From the NCBI RefSeq assembly GCF_049965695.1, contig NZ_JBMFWB010000019.1, positions 1 through 37,638 on the forward strand: a stretch of DNA of 37,638 nucleotides, read 5' to 3'. The translations under genes were made by a program, and so were the position numbers. This document shows, one piece after another, positions 8,217-15,409 of the stretch (positions are counted from its first letter, which is position 1; each line of letters starts with the position of its first letter). This stretch comes from Athalassotoga sp049965695 (GTDB lineage Bacteria; Thermotogota; Thermotogae; Mesoaciditogales; Mesoaciditogaceae). The notes beneath the pieces are model-generated. The model was given only the letters and a program-made list of their open reading frames with translations. It did no database searches and was not told the origin of the DNA.

Positions 8217-9569
8217 TTATTTATGCCAGATGAAATTTATCTTCGTGCAGCCAGCGGGAGAAGAATCTACATGTATTTTTATTTCATGGAGATTGGCTAT
8301 ATATTTTACAACACTTAGTCCCAATCCGAATCCTGGGACATCAGTTCTTTTTCTGAAAAATTCTTCGAAAAGATGGGATTGAGTCTCCTCATCCATTCCA
8401 GGCCCTTCGTCTGATACCATGATGTAATTATTTCCTATTTCAATCTTTACCTTTCCATCTGTGTATTTACAAGAATTTTCGACAACGTTGAATATCATTT
8501 CTTTGAGAAGATTTTCATCGCCTTTTATGTATGAATCTTCATTGGGGAAGAATTCTATTCTATCTGGGTATTTTTTTATTAAATCTTCGACCGCTTCAAA
8601 GGCGACCTCGTTCATGTTTAGATTTTCAAATGTTACCGGCACATTTTTTACCTTCGAAATTACAAGCAGGATATCTATCAATTTTGACATTTCGTCGGAT
8701 TTTTTCGATATCTTTTCGAGAGCAATTTTTAATTCTTCGATAGAATTTTTGTCCATCGCGATCTGTGCATCGCTTTTTATAACAGAAATTGGGGTTTTAA
8801 GTTCATGAGCGGCAATAGATGAAAATCTTTCGATGGCCTTGACGCCGGATTCGATCCTGTCGAGCGCAGAATTTATCGATTGCTCAAGGATTTCTATCTC
8901 TTTTCCGGATTTTTTTACGTTTATCCTTTCTGACAGATTATCCGTTTTTATCCTTTTGACCTGAAAAGACATATCTTCTATTGGCTTGAGTGCTTTGCTT
9001 ATTATCAAAAGGCCACCCGACATTATGATCAAAAAAGCCAGTACGAGGCCGATCAAAAGCCAGTATGAAATCCCAAGGTTTGTCGATCTGAACTCTTCCA
9101 TCTGCCTTGAGGCGACAAGATAATAATTTTCTCCGCCTTTTTGAAATGGCAAGACAAATATCCTTTGGGGATTAGATTGCTGAATGTTCTCTCCCGATCC
9201 AGTTGAACTTTCGACGGTGAAGATCTTTTCTCGACTAAGAAGATATTTTTTGAAGGCATTTTTTATCGAATTGAGATCATTTTCCTGATCCGGCGCAAAA
9301 GAGAAAATAAGATTATCTTTGGAGTCAAAGATGTAATAGGACACGTCAGAGATTCCGATGTTGTTTATAAATGCTTGAATCGATACTGAGTTATCCGGGA
9401 GATTTTTAAAATAATTTACGGCGCGATTGGCATTTAAGATCAAATAATCGTCAAATGTTTTGTAAGAAGTGCTAAGTTGAAAGTTATATATGAAAAATCC
9501 AATCACCAAAAAGACTGCCGAAATAGTCACGGAAAACCAGATTATCACCTTAAATCTTATGCTCTTCAT
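8217..9569 (-). CDS. sensor histidine kinase, HisKA/HATPase_c, OmpR-partner type
   Basis: Membrane sensor kinase of 450 residues. Helix 1 spans about 8-29, an extracytoplasmic sensor of about 135 residues follows, helix 2 spans about 168-190, then HAMP (about 192-245). The H-box has His255 (AAHELKTP), the expected phosphorylation site. The ATP domain shows the N-box NVVENS (361-366), the G1 box DEGPG (387-391) and the G2 box FGLGL (414-418). It follows the response-regulator gene by one base and both are clearly one operon. The sensor domain has no motif that names a signal. Neighbours (MFS exporter and a small secreted protein) suggest envelope stress or drug response, which is inference. 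Confidence 0.93.
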   Translation of the reverse strand: MKSIRFKVIIWFSVTISAVFLVIGFFIYNFQLSTSYKTFDDYLILNANRAVNYFKNLPDNSVSIQAFINNIGISDVSYYIFDSKDNLIFSFAPDQENDLNSIKNAFKKYLLSREKIFTVESSTGSGENIQQSNPQRIFVLPFQKGGENYYLVASRQMEEFRSTNLGISYWLLIGLVLAFLIIMSGGLLIISKALKPIEDMSFQVKRIKTDNLSERINVKKSGKEIEILEQSINSALDRIESGVKAIERFSSIAAHELKTPISVIKSDAQIAMDKNSIEELKIALEKISKKSDEMSKLIDILLVISKVKNVPVTFENLNMNEVAFEAVEDLIKKYPDRIEFFPNEDSYIKGDENLLKEMIFNVVENSCKYTDGKVKIEIGNNYIMVSDEGPGMDEETQSHLFEEFFRKRTDVPGFGLGLSVVKYIANLHEIKIHVDSSPAGCTKINFIWHK

Positions 9570-9570
9570 G

Positions 9571-10239
9571 TCATCCTCTTATTCTGTAACCGATTCCTCT
9601 GATTGTTTCTATGAGGTCGTCTACGCCGTGTTTTTTGAATTTTTCCCTTATGTAATTGATGTAAACATCCACGACGTTACTGTACATTTCAAAGCCGGTT
9701 TCCCAGACATGATCGATTATCTCTTCTCTTTCTACGATCTTTCCCTGATTTATCGCAAGGTAAAGTAAGATATCGTACTCCTTTTTGCTCAATTTTATTT
9801 CTTTATCACCTACGCGAACGGCTTTTTCAAGTGTGTCGATCTTAACGTTTTTTATCTCTATAAGGTTGCTCTTTGTCCATGCGTTTCTTCTTATCAAAGT
9901 CCTTGATCTTGCAAGCAATTCTCCAATGTCAAAAGGCTTTACAAGATAATCGTCGGCTCCGATGTCAAGGCCCTTTATCTTGTCAGAGACCGCGTCTTTG
10001 GCCGTAAGCATGAGAATCGGAACTCTTAGTTTGGCTTTTCTTGCATTGAGACACACATCCCATCCGCTCATTTTGGGAAGCATTATATCGAGGATGACGA
10101 GATCGTATTCTGAAGAGAAAAGCAAATCAAGCGCTTTTTCTCCATCGTGCGTCGCATCGACGATAAAGTCATTCTCAGAAAAGATTTCTTCTAAATTTTT
10201 GCAAAGTTCCAAGTTATCCTCAACTATCAAAACCTTCAT
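9571..10239 (-). CDS. OmpR/PhoB-family response regulator
   Basis: 222 residues: receiver domain (about 1-115) with acidic pair Glu7-Asp8, phospho-acceptor Asp51 in LVILDIMLP, Thr79 and Lys101; then a winged-helix DNA-binding domain (about 125-220) ending with the usual IRGIGYRI. All phosphorylation residues are present. It is the first gene of the two-component operon. The start ATG at 10239 has no Shine-Dalgarno sequence, and a TGG-TAAAAT extended -10 sits seven bases before it, so the message may be leaderless. The divergent gene for a small secreted protein is a natural candidate target. Confidence 0.94.
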   Translation of the reverse strand: MKVLIVEDNLELCKNLEEIFSENDFIVDATHDGEKALDLLFSSEYDLVILDIMLPKMSGWDVCLNARKAKLRVPILMLTAKDAVSDKIKGLDIGADDYLVKPFDIGELLARSRTLIRRNAWTKSNLIEIKNVKIDTLEKAVRVGDKEIKLSKKEYDILLYLAINQGKIVEREEIIDHVWETGFEMYSNVVDVYINYIREKFKKHGVDDLIETIRGIGYRIRG

Positions 10240-10245
10240 ATCTTA

Positions 10246-10254
10246 ATTTTACCA
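10246..10254 (-). promoter_or_regulatory. extended -10 element, probably giving a leaderless mRNA
   Basis: Minus strand TAAAAT (10246-10251) preceded by TGG (10252-10254) makes an extended -10. The A of the response-regulator ATG (10239) is exactly seven bases downstream, the usual start distance, and no ribosome site exists between. No good -35 is seen. The rest of the 93-base divergent gap (10240-10332) carries a weak TTGTTT/TATTTA pair (10274-10302) that could serve the small secreted-protein gene. Confidence 0.4.
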
Positions 10255-10332
10255 TCGAAGTCAAAATTCTAATTTGTTTTTAATCTTCATAAGATATATT
10301 TAAAACGAAATCAAACGAAGGAGGTGAAAAAA

Positions 10333-10602
10333 ATGAGAAAATGGATGATATTGATGACAATAGCGGCAGTGTTGAGTTTGGGAGTTTTCGTCTTCGCGAA
10401 TGGATCGACTCCAACCCTTCCTTCAAATCAGCCGGGTATATCTCAGACATCGACAAACCTTTCAACCTCTTCACAGGAGTCAATTTCAGAAACGGCAGAG
10501 CCAGTTGAGAGTAGCGCGGAAAGTGCAAGCGATTCGGCAACAGATATGGATAACGTTCAATCAGAAGTTGTACAAAACGGAGATTTTCAGGGTAATTATT
10601 GA
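10333..10602 (+). CDS. small secreted Ser/Thr-rich protein
   Basis: An 89-residue precursor with a signal peptide (about 1-22, ending VFAN) and a mature part of about 65 residues almost wholly Ser, Thr, Gln, Glu, Pro and Ala, predicted disordered. No family recognised. The in-frame GTG at 10324 lies in the ribosome site AAGGAGGTG, so the ATG at 10333 is the better start. It is transcribed divergently from the two-component genes and followed by a strong terminator, so it is a single-gene transcript. It may be a surface or secreted product controlled by that system; no sequence evidence shows function. Confidence 0.7.
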   Translation: MRKWMILMTIAAVLSLGVFVFANGSTPTLPSNQPGISQTSTNLSTSSQESISETAEPVESSAESASDSATDMDNVQSEVVQNGDFQGNY

Positions 10603-10615
10603 TCAGGGGCTAAAC

Positions 10616-10655
10616 AAAAGTACATGCCATAAGGCATGTACTTTTCATTTTTATA
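10616..10655 (+). terminator. strong intrinsic terminator
   Basis: A perfect 13-bp inverted repeat, AAAAGTACATGCC (10616-10628) with ATAA loop and GGCATGTACTTTT (10633-10645), followed by CATTTTTA and further T runs. It closes the small secreted-protein transcript and insulates the downstream sulfosugar operon. Confidence 0.88.
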
Positions 10656-10713
10656 TATATATTTTTTTTGAACAAATGCTATTCATGTAAATTTAACGAT
10701 ATGTTATGATTTT

Positions 10714-10737
10714 TAACCTTAAGTGTATTTAAGGTTA
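10714..10737. repeat. 9-bp inverted repeat upstream of the ROK operon
   Basis: TAACCTTAA (10714-10722) and TTAAGGTTA (10729-10737) are perfect mirror arms around six bases. It lies about 70 bases upstream of the best promoter, in an otherwise featureless AT-rich gap (10656-10778). It may be an activator or repressor site; without a T-run it is not a convincing terminator. Confidence 0.45.
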
Positions 10738-10778
10738 GTTATTTGGTTTAAATCGTCTTTTTTGCCGGTTTTTGAGGT

Positions 10779-10834
10779 TTGCCTTTTTTTGGTATTTGAA
10801 AGATAATAAATTTGATTTGTTTGTACTCTAAACA
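10779..10834 (+). promoter_or_regulatory. promoter and candidate ROK operator of the sulfosugar operon
   Basis: -35 TTGCCT (10779-10784), 17-base spacer, -10 GATAAT (10802-10807), expected start near 10814. Directly after it lies an inverted repeat TGTTT-7 bases-AAACA (10818-10834), before the ribosome site GGAGG (10841-10845) and the ATG at 10850. AT-rich GTTT/AAAC dyads are typical of ROK repressor sites, so autoregulation by the first gene is the simplest reading (inference). Confidence 0.5.
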
Positions 10835-10849
10835 TACTGTGGAGGTTTT

Positions 10850-12058
10850 ATGGTTAAAGATAAGTTTTCTCTAAAATCAATGAAAAAAAGTAACACGGAA
10901 CTTATTTTATCTATAATACTGAAAAATCAACCGATATCAAGGGCCAATATATCCAAGATGACAAAACTATCAAGAGCCGCTGTTTCATCTATTGTTCAGA
11001 ACCTTCTTGATGAAGGCTTTATATCTGAAATAGGTGTTGACAGAGAACAGACAGGTACAGGAAGAAAGGGTATTCTTCTTGAGGGCAATCATAATTTTGT
11101 AACCGTTGGCTTTGATATAAATTCTAATTTGGACAGACTGATATGTTTAGACATAAATGGCAATGTAGTGGAAAAAGCACAATTTACCCGTAAAAATGTT
11201 GATTTCATTGAAGAAATAAGAGATTCTTTGAAAATGTTTTTTAGCAGTTCCAAATTGAAAGGTAAGAACATCAAAAGTGTTGGAATTGCTTTCCCAGGAT
11301 TTGTGAGCGAAAAAGAAAATATTATTGCGATAACTCCTTATCTAAGAAACGAAAATAACTTTTCTGCTTTGAAAGAATTGGAAAATACCTTTGGAATACC
11401 TTTTAGATTTGAAAATAAGGCCAAACTGATGACCATAGCAGAGAAAAATTACGGGTACGGTAAAGATTCTAAAAATATGCTTTTTATAAACATAGCCGTT
11501 GGAATTGGTTCCGGACTTTTCATAGATGGGAAAATGTACAAAGGATCTTCAAATTTATCCGGAGAAATAGGGCATTTCAAAATCATGGATGAAGACGGCG
11601 ATGAATGTGTTTGCGGAAGCAGAGGATGTTTGGAAACTGTTTTATCAAGTTGGGGTTTGGTTAAAAGATACAATAAATTTGCCGTTTCAAAAATAGAAGG
11701 CCAGTACCGTTCTGATGTCGTCGTTGAAAGAGCCTTAGAAGGAGATGAAACTGCCGTTAGAGTAATAGAAGAGGCTGGTCACTATCTTGGTTTTGTGCTT
11801 GCAAACATATCTAACGTTTTGAATTTGGATCTGATAGTCATAGGAGGAAGTAATCCTGTAAGAAATTGCGATATTTTCAAACAAAAACTCGTGAAAGATT
11901 TTGACAGATATTCTCTCGGAGTTATAAGAAGGGAAGTTGAGATAAAATTCTCAGAATTAGGTGAAGATATAGCGGCAATTGGCGCAGCCCAAATTGGCAT
12001 TGAGTTTTGCGTTGAAAGGACGTTAAAAAATATCGTTCAGAAGGAGGCAAGAATATGA
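10850..12058 (+). CDS. ROK-family transcriptional regulator (XylR/NagC-like)
   Basis: 402 residues: N-terminal MarR-type winged helix (about 12-70) and a ROK sugar-sensing domain (about 80-400). The structural zinc motif CxCGSRGCLE is present (near 258-268). The sugar-kinase catalytic site is altered: where ROK kinases have Glu-Asn-Asp this protein has Glu188-Asn189-Lys190, so it should bind but not phosphorylate sugar. It is the first gene of the sulfosugar operon and overlaps the transaldolase gene by ATGA, so it is probably the operon's repressor, sensing sulfoquinovose, sulfofructose or a glycoside. The ligand is inferred from context only. Confidence 0.9.
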   Translation: MVKDKFSLKSMKKSNTELILSIILKNQPISRANISKMTKLSRAAVSSIVQNLLDEGFISEIGVDREQTGTGRKGILLEGNHNFVTVGFDINSNLDRLICLDINGNVVEKAQFTRKNVDFIEEIRDSLKMFFSSSKLKGKNIKSVGIAFPGFVSEKENIIAITPYLRNENNFSALKELENTFGIPFRFENKAKLMTIAEKNYGYGKDSKNMLFINIAVGIGSGLFIDGKMYKGSSNLSGEIGHFKIMDEDGDECVCGSRGCLETVLSSWGLVKRYNKFAVSKIEGQYRSDVVVERALEGDETAVRVIEEAGHYLGFVLANISNVLNLDLIVIGGSNPVRNCDIFKQKLVKDFDRYSLGVIRREVEIKFSELGEDIAAIGAAQIGIEFCVERTLKNIVQKEARI

Positions 12059-12717
12059 AATTTTTTCTTGACAGTGCCAAAATAAATGAGATAGATTATG
12101 CCATAAATAATTGGCATATAGAGGGAATAACAACGAACCCGCGTCACATTATGAACTCCGGCATAACAAGGGGAGAATTCATAAAGGAAATAAAAAAGTT
12201 AGTTTCCGGCACGTCCATAACCGTTAGCGTTGAAGTGAATCCACATCTCGAAACGAAAAACGATATCTTGAGGGAGGCAAAGATTTTAGCGGCAGAATCT
12301 GAAAACTTCGTCATAAAGGTTCCCGCCTTTGAACAAGGATTAAATGCCGTTTATGACTTAAATCAATTGGGTATAAAGACAAATGTGACGCTTGTTTTCA
12401 ACGCCGTTCAAGCAATTCAGGCGTCTAAGATGGGTGCTTATTACATAAGTCCATTTGTCGGCTGGAGAGAAGAACGTGGAGAAATGAACATCAACTTCGT
12501 TTCGGATATAGTTAAGATAATCAAAAATTACGGTTTCAAGACAGAAGTTTTAATAGCGGCCATCAGGACCGCAAAGCAAATAACGGAAGCGGCAATTGCT
12601 GGTGCGGATATAGTCACTGCTGGATTCGATGTTTATAAAACCGCTTTTGAAAATCCGTTTACCGACATGGGTCTTAAAATATTCGGTGATTCATGGGATA
12701 AAACCAAATCTGATTGA
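12055..12717 (+). CDS. sftT: transaldolase / F6P-aldolase-family enzyme, probable 6-deoxy-6-sulfofructose transaldolase
   Basis: Class I aldolase of the small transaldolase (TalC/FSA) family, 220 residues. Asp6, Asn28, Schiff-base Lys88 in FVIKVPA, and Asn110/Thr112 are in place. The usual TTNPS reads TTNPR: Arg30 sits at the substrate-site loop, and the FSA phosphate-binding Arg of APYVGR is Trp137 here (SPFVGW). Both changes fit an altered anionic group on the substrate. In the sulfo-TAL pathway SftT moves the C3 unit of 6-deoxy-6-sulfofructose to glyceraldehyde-3-phosphate, leaving 3-sulfolactaldehyde. The assignment rests on its neighbours SuyAB, aldehyde dehydrogenase, isomerase and GH31 SQase. 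Plain F6P aldolase or transaldolase is the alternative. Confidence 0.75.
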   Translation: MKFFLDSAKINEIDYAINNWHIEGITTNPRHIMNSGITRGEFIKEIKKLVSGTSITVSVEVNPHLETKNDILREAKILAAESENFVIKVPAFEQGLNAVYDLNQLGIKTNVTLVFNAVQAIQASKMGAYYISPFVGWREERGEMNINFVSDIVKIIKNYGFKTEVLIAAIRTAKQITEAAIAGADIVTAGFDVYKTAFENPFTDMGLKIFGDSWDKTKSD

Positions 12718-12730
12718 AGGAGGTAATAAA

Positions 12731-13027
12731 ATGGGTTATAAATTTCTTGTACATCATGAAAATGACCTCGTTGGTGTAGCCGTAGAAGATCTAAAGCCAA
12801 ACGAGAAGGCAAAAGGAAGGTTCCTTGACACAAACAAGGAGATCGAAGTTAAAATTCTGGAAGATGTACCATTGGGGCACAAAATTGCTTTGAAAGACAT
12901 AAGATCCGGGGAAACGATTTTTGAGTATGGAGAAAAAACAGGTGTTGCCACGAAAAACATCAAGCAGGGCGAACATGTTCATGTTCATAACATAAAAAGT
13001 TTAAGATGGGGAGGGATTTCTAAATGA
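12731..13027 (+). CDS. suyA: (2R)-3-sulfolactate sulfo-lyase small subunit
   Basis: 98-residue SAF-domain protein equal to the N-terminal domain of altronate dehydratase UxaA, but with the features remembered for SuyA: start KFLVH, VGVAV, the PLGHKIALKDI core, and the end GEHVHVHNIKSLRW. SuyAB eliminates sulfite from (R)-3-sulfolactate to give pyruvate. The true start is the ATG at 12731 after a GAAGGAGGTAATAAA ribosome site; a longer in-frame extension overlaps the transaldolase and is rejected. Its stop overlaps the SuyB start by ATGA, so both subunits are made together. UxaA-type sugar-acid dehydratase subunit is the alternative, less likely because of the close SuyA resemblance. Confidence 0.88.
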   Translation: MGYKFLVHHENDLVGVAVEDLKPNEKAKGRFLDTNKEIEVKILEDVPLGHKIALKDIRSGETIFEYGEKTGVATKNIKQGEHVHVHNIKSLRWGGISK

Positions 13028-14184
13028 AGATGGGAGATAAAATTCTTGCTTACAAAAGATCTGATGGTTCAGTTGGTGTTAGAAATTATGTGCTTATATT
13101 GCCGCTCGATGACCTTTCGAATTCCTCCGCAGTTGCGGTATCGAAAATAATAAATGGTACCATCGTTTTGCCTCATCCCTACGGAAGATTACAATTTGGA
13201 AAAGATTTGGATTTGCATTTTAGAACTTTGATTGGAACAGGTTCAAATGCCAATATAGCTGCGGTTATCGTGATAGGGATAGAACCTAACTGGACTCAAA
13301 AAGTAGTTGAAGGAATAGCAAAGACTGGAAAACCGGTCGAAGGGTTTTACATAGAAAAAAGTGGAGATCTCAAAACTATAGAAAAAGCATCAAGAAAAGC
13401 GCTGGAATTCGTTGAATATGCAACCAACCTGAAAAGAGAAGAAGTTCCTATAACCGATATCATCATAAGTACTAAATGCGGTGAATCGGACACGACATCC
13501 GGCCTTGGTTCCAACAAACTTGTAGGCAGATTTATGGAAAAATTCGTTGAAATGGGAGGAACGGCTTTATTCGGTGAAACGACGGAATTGACAGGTGGAG
13601 AACATATAGTGGCATCAAGATTTGTAGATGAAAAGCAAAGAAAGAAATTCATGGATATGTTCAACGAATATCAGGAACTTGTTGAAAAAGAGGGAGCGGA
13701 CTTACTCGGATCACAACCTACGGAAGGTAATATAGCCGGAGGTTTGAGCACAATTGAAGAAAAGGCTCTCGGAAACATTCAAAAAATAGGCAATGCTAAG
13801 GTAAAAAGCGCATTGGACTTTGCCGAAAAGCCTTCCGGTAAAGGACTTCATTTTATGAACACTTCGTCGGCAGCGGCTGAAGCAGTCACACTTTTTGCGG
13901 CAGGCGGCGCCGTGCTTCATCTTTTTACGACAGGCCAGGGAAATATCGTGGGGAATCCTGTAATTCCGGTCATAAAGATATCCGCAAATCCGAAAACAGT
14001 TGCTTCTATGTCAGAACACATAGACGTTGACGCATCTCCTATAATTCGGGTCGAAAAAACTCTTGATGAAGTTGCAGAAGTGTTGTGGGAAAAAGTTTAT
14101 AAAGTTGCCAACGGTCAAATGACAAGGGCAGAAATTCTTAGACATGAGGAGTTTGTCTTGACAAAATTGTATAGGAGTGCATAA
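13024..14184 (+). CDS. suyB: (2R)-3-sulfolactate sulfo-lyase large subunit
   Basis: 386 residues, homologous to the C-terminal part of altronate/galactarate dehydratases. Recognised as SuyB from LAYKRSDGSVGVRNYVLI near the N-terminus, the Cys-containing STKCGESD segment (near 157-164), SQPTEGNIAGGLSTIEEKAL (about 234-253), TGQGNIVGNPVIPVIK and the terminal FVLTKLYRSA. The protein is cytoplasmic and works with SuyA to cleave sulfolactate to pyruvate and bisulfite; family members use an iron centre. SuyB starts at the ATGA overlap and its stop TAA shares one base with the next ATG (larA-like). The pair SuyAB is the firmest sign that this operon handles a sulfonate. Confidence 0.88.
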   Translation: MKMGDKILAYKRSDGSVGVRNYVLILPLDDLSNSSAVAVSKIINGTIVLPHPYGRLQFGKDLDLHFRTLIGTGSNANIAAVIVIGIEPNWTQKVVEGIAKTGKPVEGFYIEKSGDLKTIEKASRKALEFVEYATNLKREEVPITDIIISTKCGESDTTSGLGSNKLVGRFMEKFVEMGGTALFGETTELTGGEHIVASRFVDEKQRKKFMDMFNEYQELVEKEGADLLGSQPTEGNIAGGLSTIEEKALGNIQKIGNAKVKSALDFAEKPSGKGLHFMNTSSAAAEAVTLFAAGGAVLHLFTTGQGNIVGNPVIPVIKISANPKTVASMSEHIDVDASPIIRVEKTLDEVAEVLWEKVYKVANGQMTRAEILRHEEFVLTKLYRSA

Positions 14185-15404
14185 TGGTCAAAATTCCTTA
14201 TGGAATTTCATATTTAAACGTTGAAAGGAACATTGAAACTTTAAACGTAAGAGGTGATATACAAAGCAATTTAAACGAAGCCGAAATAGATCATATCATA
14301 AATACTTGTTTTGGTTCTTTGAATTACGATGAAGATAAGCCAATTGGAATAGCCGTGCCGGATCTTACAAGACCCGGCACATGGGTAAAACCTTTTAAAT
14401 CGATCGTTAAAAATTTAAAGGGCAAAAAGATAAAAGTGTTTATAGGATCAGGCCTACATGAACCCCCAACTTTTCAAGAAATAAAGAATTTTTTATTTAA
14501 AGAAAAAATTGAAATTGACTTTGATCTGGTTATTCACGATGCAAATGACAAAAATGAACTCGCTTACGTGGGCAAAACCAAACGCGGTACACCGGTGTGG
14601 ATAAACAAATCATATCTTAAATGCGGATATAAGATAGCAATAGGTGTTGTTGAGCCACATCAATTCGCAGGTTTTTCCGGTGGATCAAAAGCCGTAGCAA
14701 TAGGACTCGGAGGAGAAGAAACAATTTCTTTTAATCATTCGATGATGACGGATCCTTTTGCGGTCGCAGGATTAATTGATGGCAATCCCGTACGGGAAGA
14801 CATAGAAGAAATGGGGCAGATGGTTGGAATAGACAAACTGGTTAACGTTGTTATGGATTCCAATGGGAAAATCTTTAACCTTTTTTGCGGATCAAATCCG
14901 GAATCACACAGAAAAGCTGCGGAATTGATCACCGGCATATCAGGTTATAAAGTTTCACGTTTGTACGATGTCGTTATAACTTCTCCCGGCGGATCGCCAA
15001 GGGATAGAGATCTGTATCAGGCCCAAAAAGCACTTATACCCGCTGAGTTTTTTTGTAAAGAGGGAGGAGAAATAATTCTTGTCGCCGAGTGTGCAGAAGG
15101 CTTTGCAGATGAAGGTTATTTAGAAATACTCGAAAAGGCTTCTGCTCCAAAAGAAGTGATCGATAAGTTTGATTTTAAACATTTTAAGGTAGGTCCTCAT
15201 AAAGCGTTTTTGCTTGCAAAAACTTTATCCAAATTCAAAGTGAAAATATTTTCGAAATTAGATCCATGGGAAATGAAAAAGATTTTTTTTGATCCCATAG
15301 ACGATATAGAAAGATCATTAGAAAATTATAAAGATGAAGATATATTGTTAATGCCAAATGCGATTCAAGTGTTACCCGTTAAAAATACTTATAACAGGAA
15401 GTGA
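14184..15404 (+). CDS. LarA-family nickel-pincer racemase/epimerase, candidate 3-sulfolactate racemase
   Basis: 406 residues of the DUF2088/LarA family. Every residue that holds or works with the nickel-pincer nucleotide cofactor is recognisable: Asp60-x-x-Arg63 (DLTR), His92 (GSGLH), His159 (VEPH), Lys169 (GGSK) and His185 (SFNH). The spacings 159-169-185 equal the 174-184-200 spacings of Lactobacillus LarA. LarA enzymes invert 2-hydroxyacids by a hidden hydride transfer. Its place, directly after SuyAB and before the aldehyde dehydrogenase, fits conversion of (S)- to (R)-3-sulfolactate, the step otherwise done by the dehydrogenase pair SlcC/ComC. The cofactor-making genes larB, larC and larE are not in the window. 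Family is near certain; substrate is inference. Confidence 0.85.
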   Translation: MVKIPYGISYLNVERNIETLNVRGDIQSNLNEAEIDHIINTCFGSLNYDEDKPIGIAVPDLTRPGTWVKPFKSIVKNLKGKKIKVFIGSGLHEPPTFQEIKNFLFKEKIEIDFDLVIHDANDKNELAYVGKTKRGTPVWINKSYLKCGYKIAIGVVEPHQFAGFSGGSKAVAIGLGGEETISFNHSMMTDPFAVAGLIDGNPVREDIEEMGQMVGIDKLVNVVMDSNGKIFNLFCGSNPESHRKAAELITGISGYKVSRLYDVVITSPGGSPRDRDLYQAQKALIPAEFFCKEGGEIILVAECAEGFADEGYLEILEKASAPKEVIDKFDFKHFKVGPHKAFLLAKTLSKFKVKIFSKLDPWEMKKIFFDPIDDIERSLENYKDEDILLMPNAIQVLPVKNTYNRK

Positions 15405-15409
15405 TGTAA

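Noticed and set aside
10850..12058. ROK sugar kinase (glucokinase) instead of regulator
   Set aside because: An N-terminal winged helix is present and the catalytic Asp of the END motif is Lys190.
12629..12730. Longer N-terminus for SuyA overlapping the transaldolase gene
   Set aside because: A strong GGAGG site precedes ATG 12731 and SuyA proteins begin at KFLVH; the extension is out-of-frame read-through of the upstream gene.
12731..14184. Reading this pair as a split altronate dehydratase (UxaA) for hexuronate use
   Set aside because: Both products resemble SuyA/SuyB more closely in remembered motifs, and no uronate isomerase, mannonate/altronate oxidoreductase or KDG genes are nearby.
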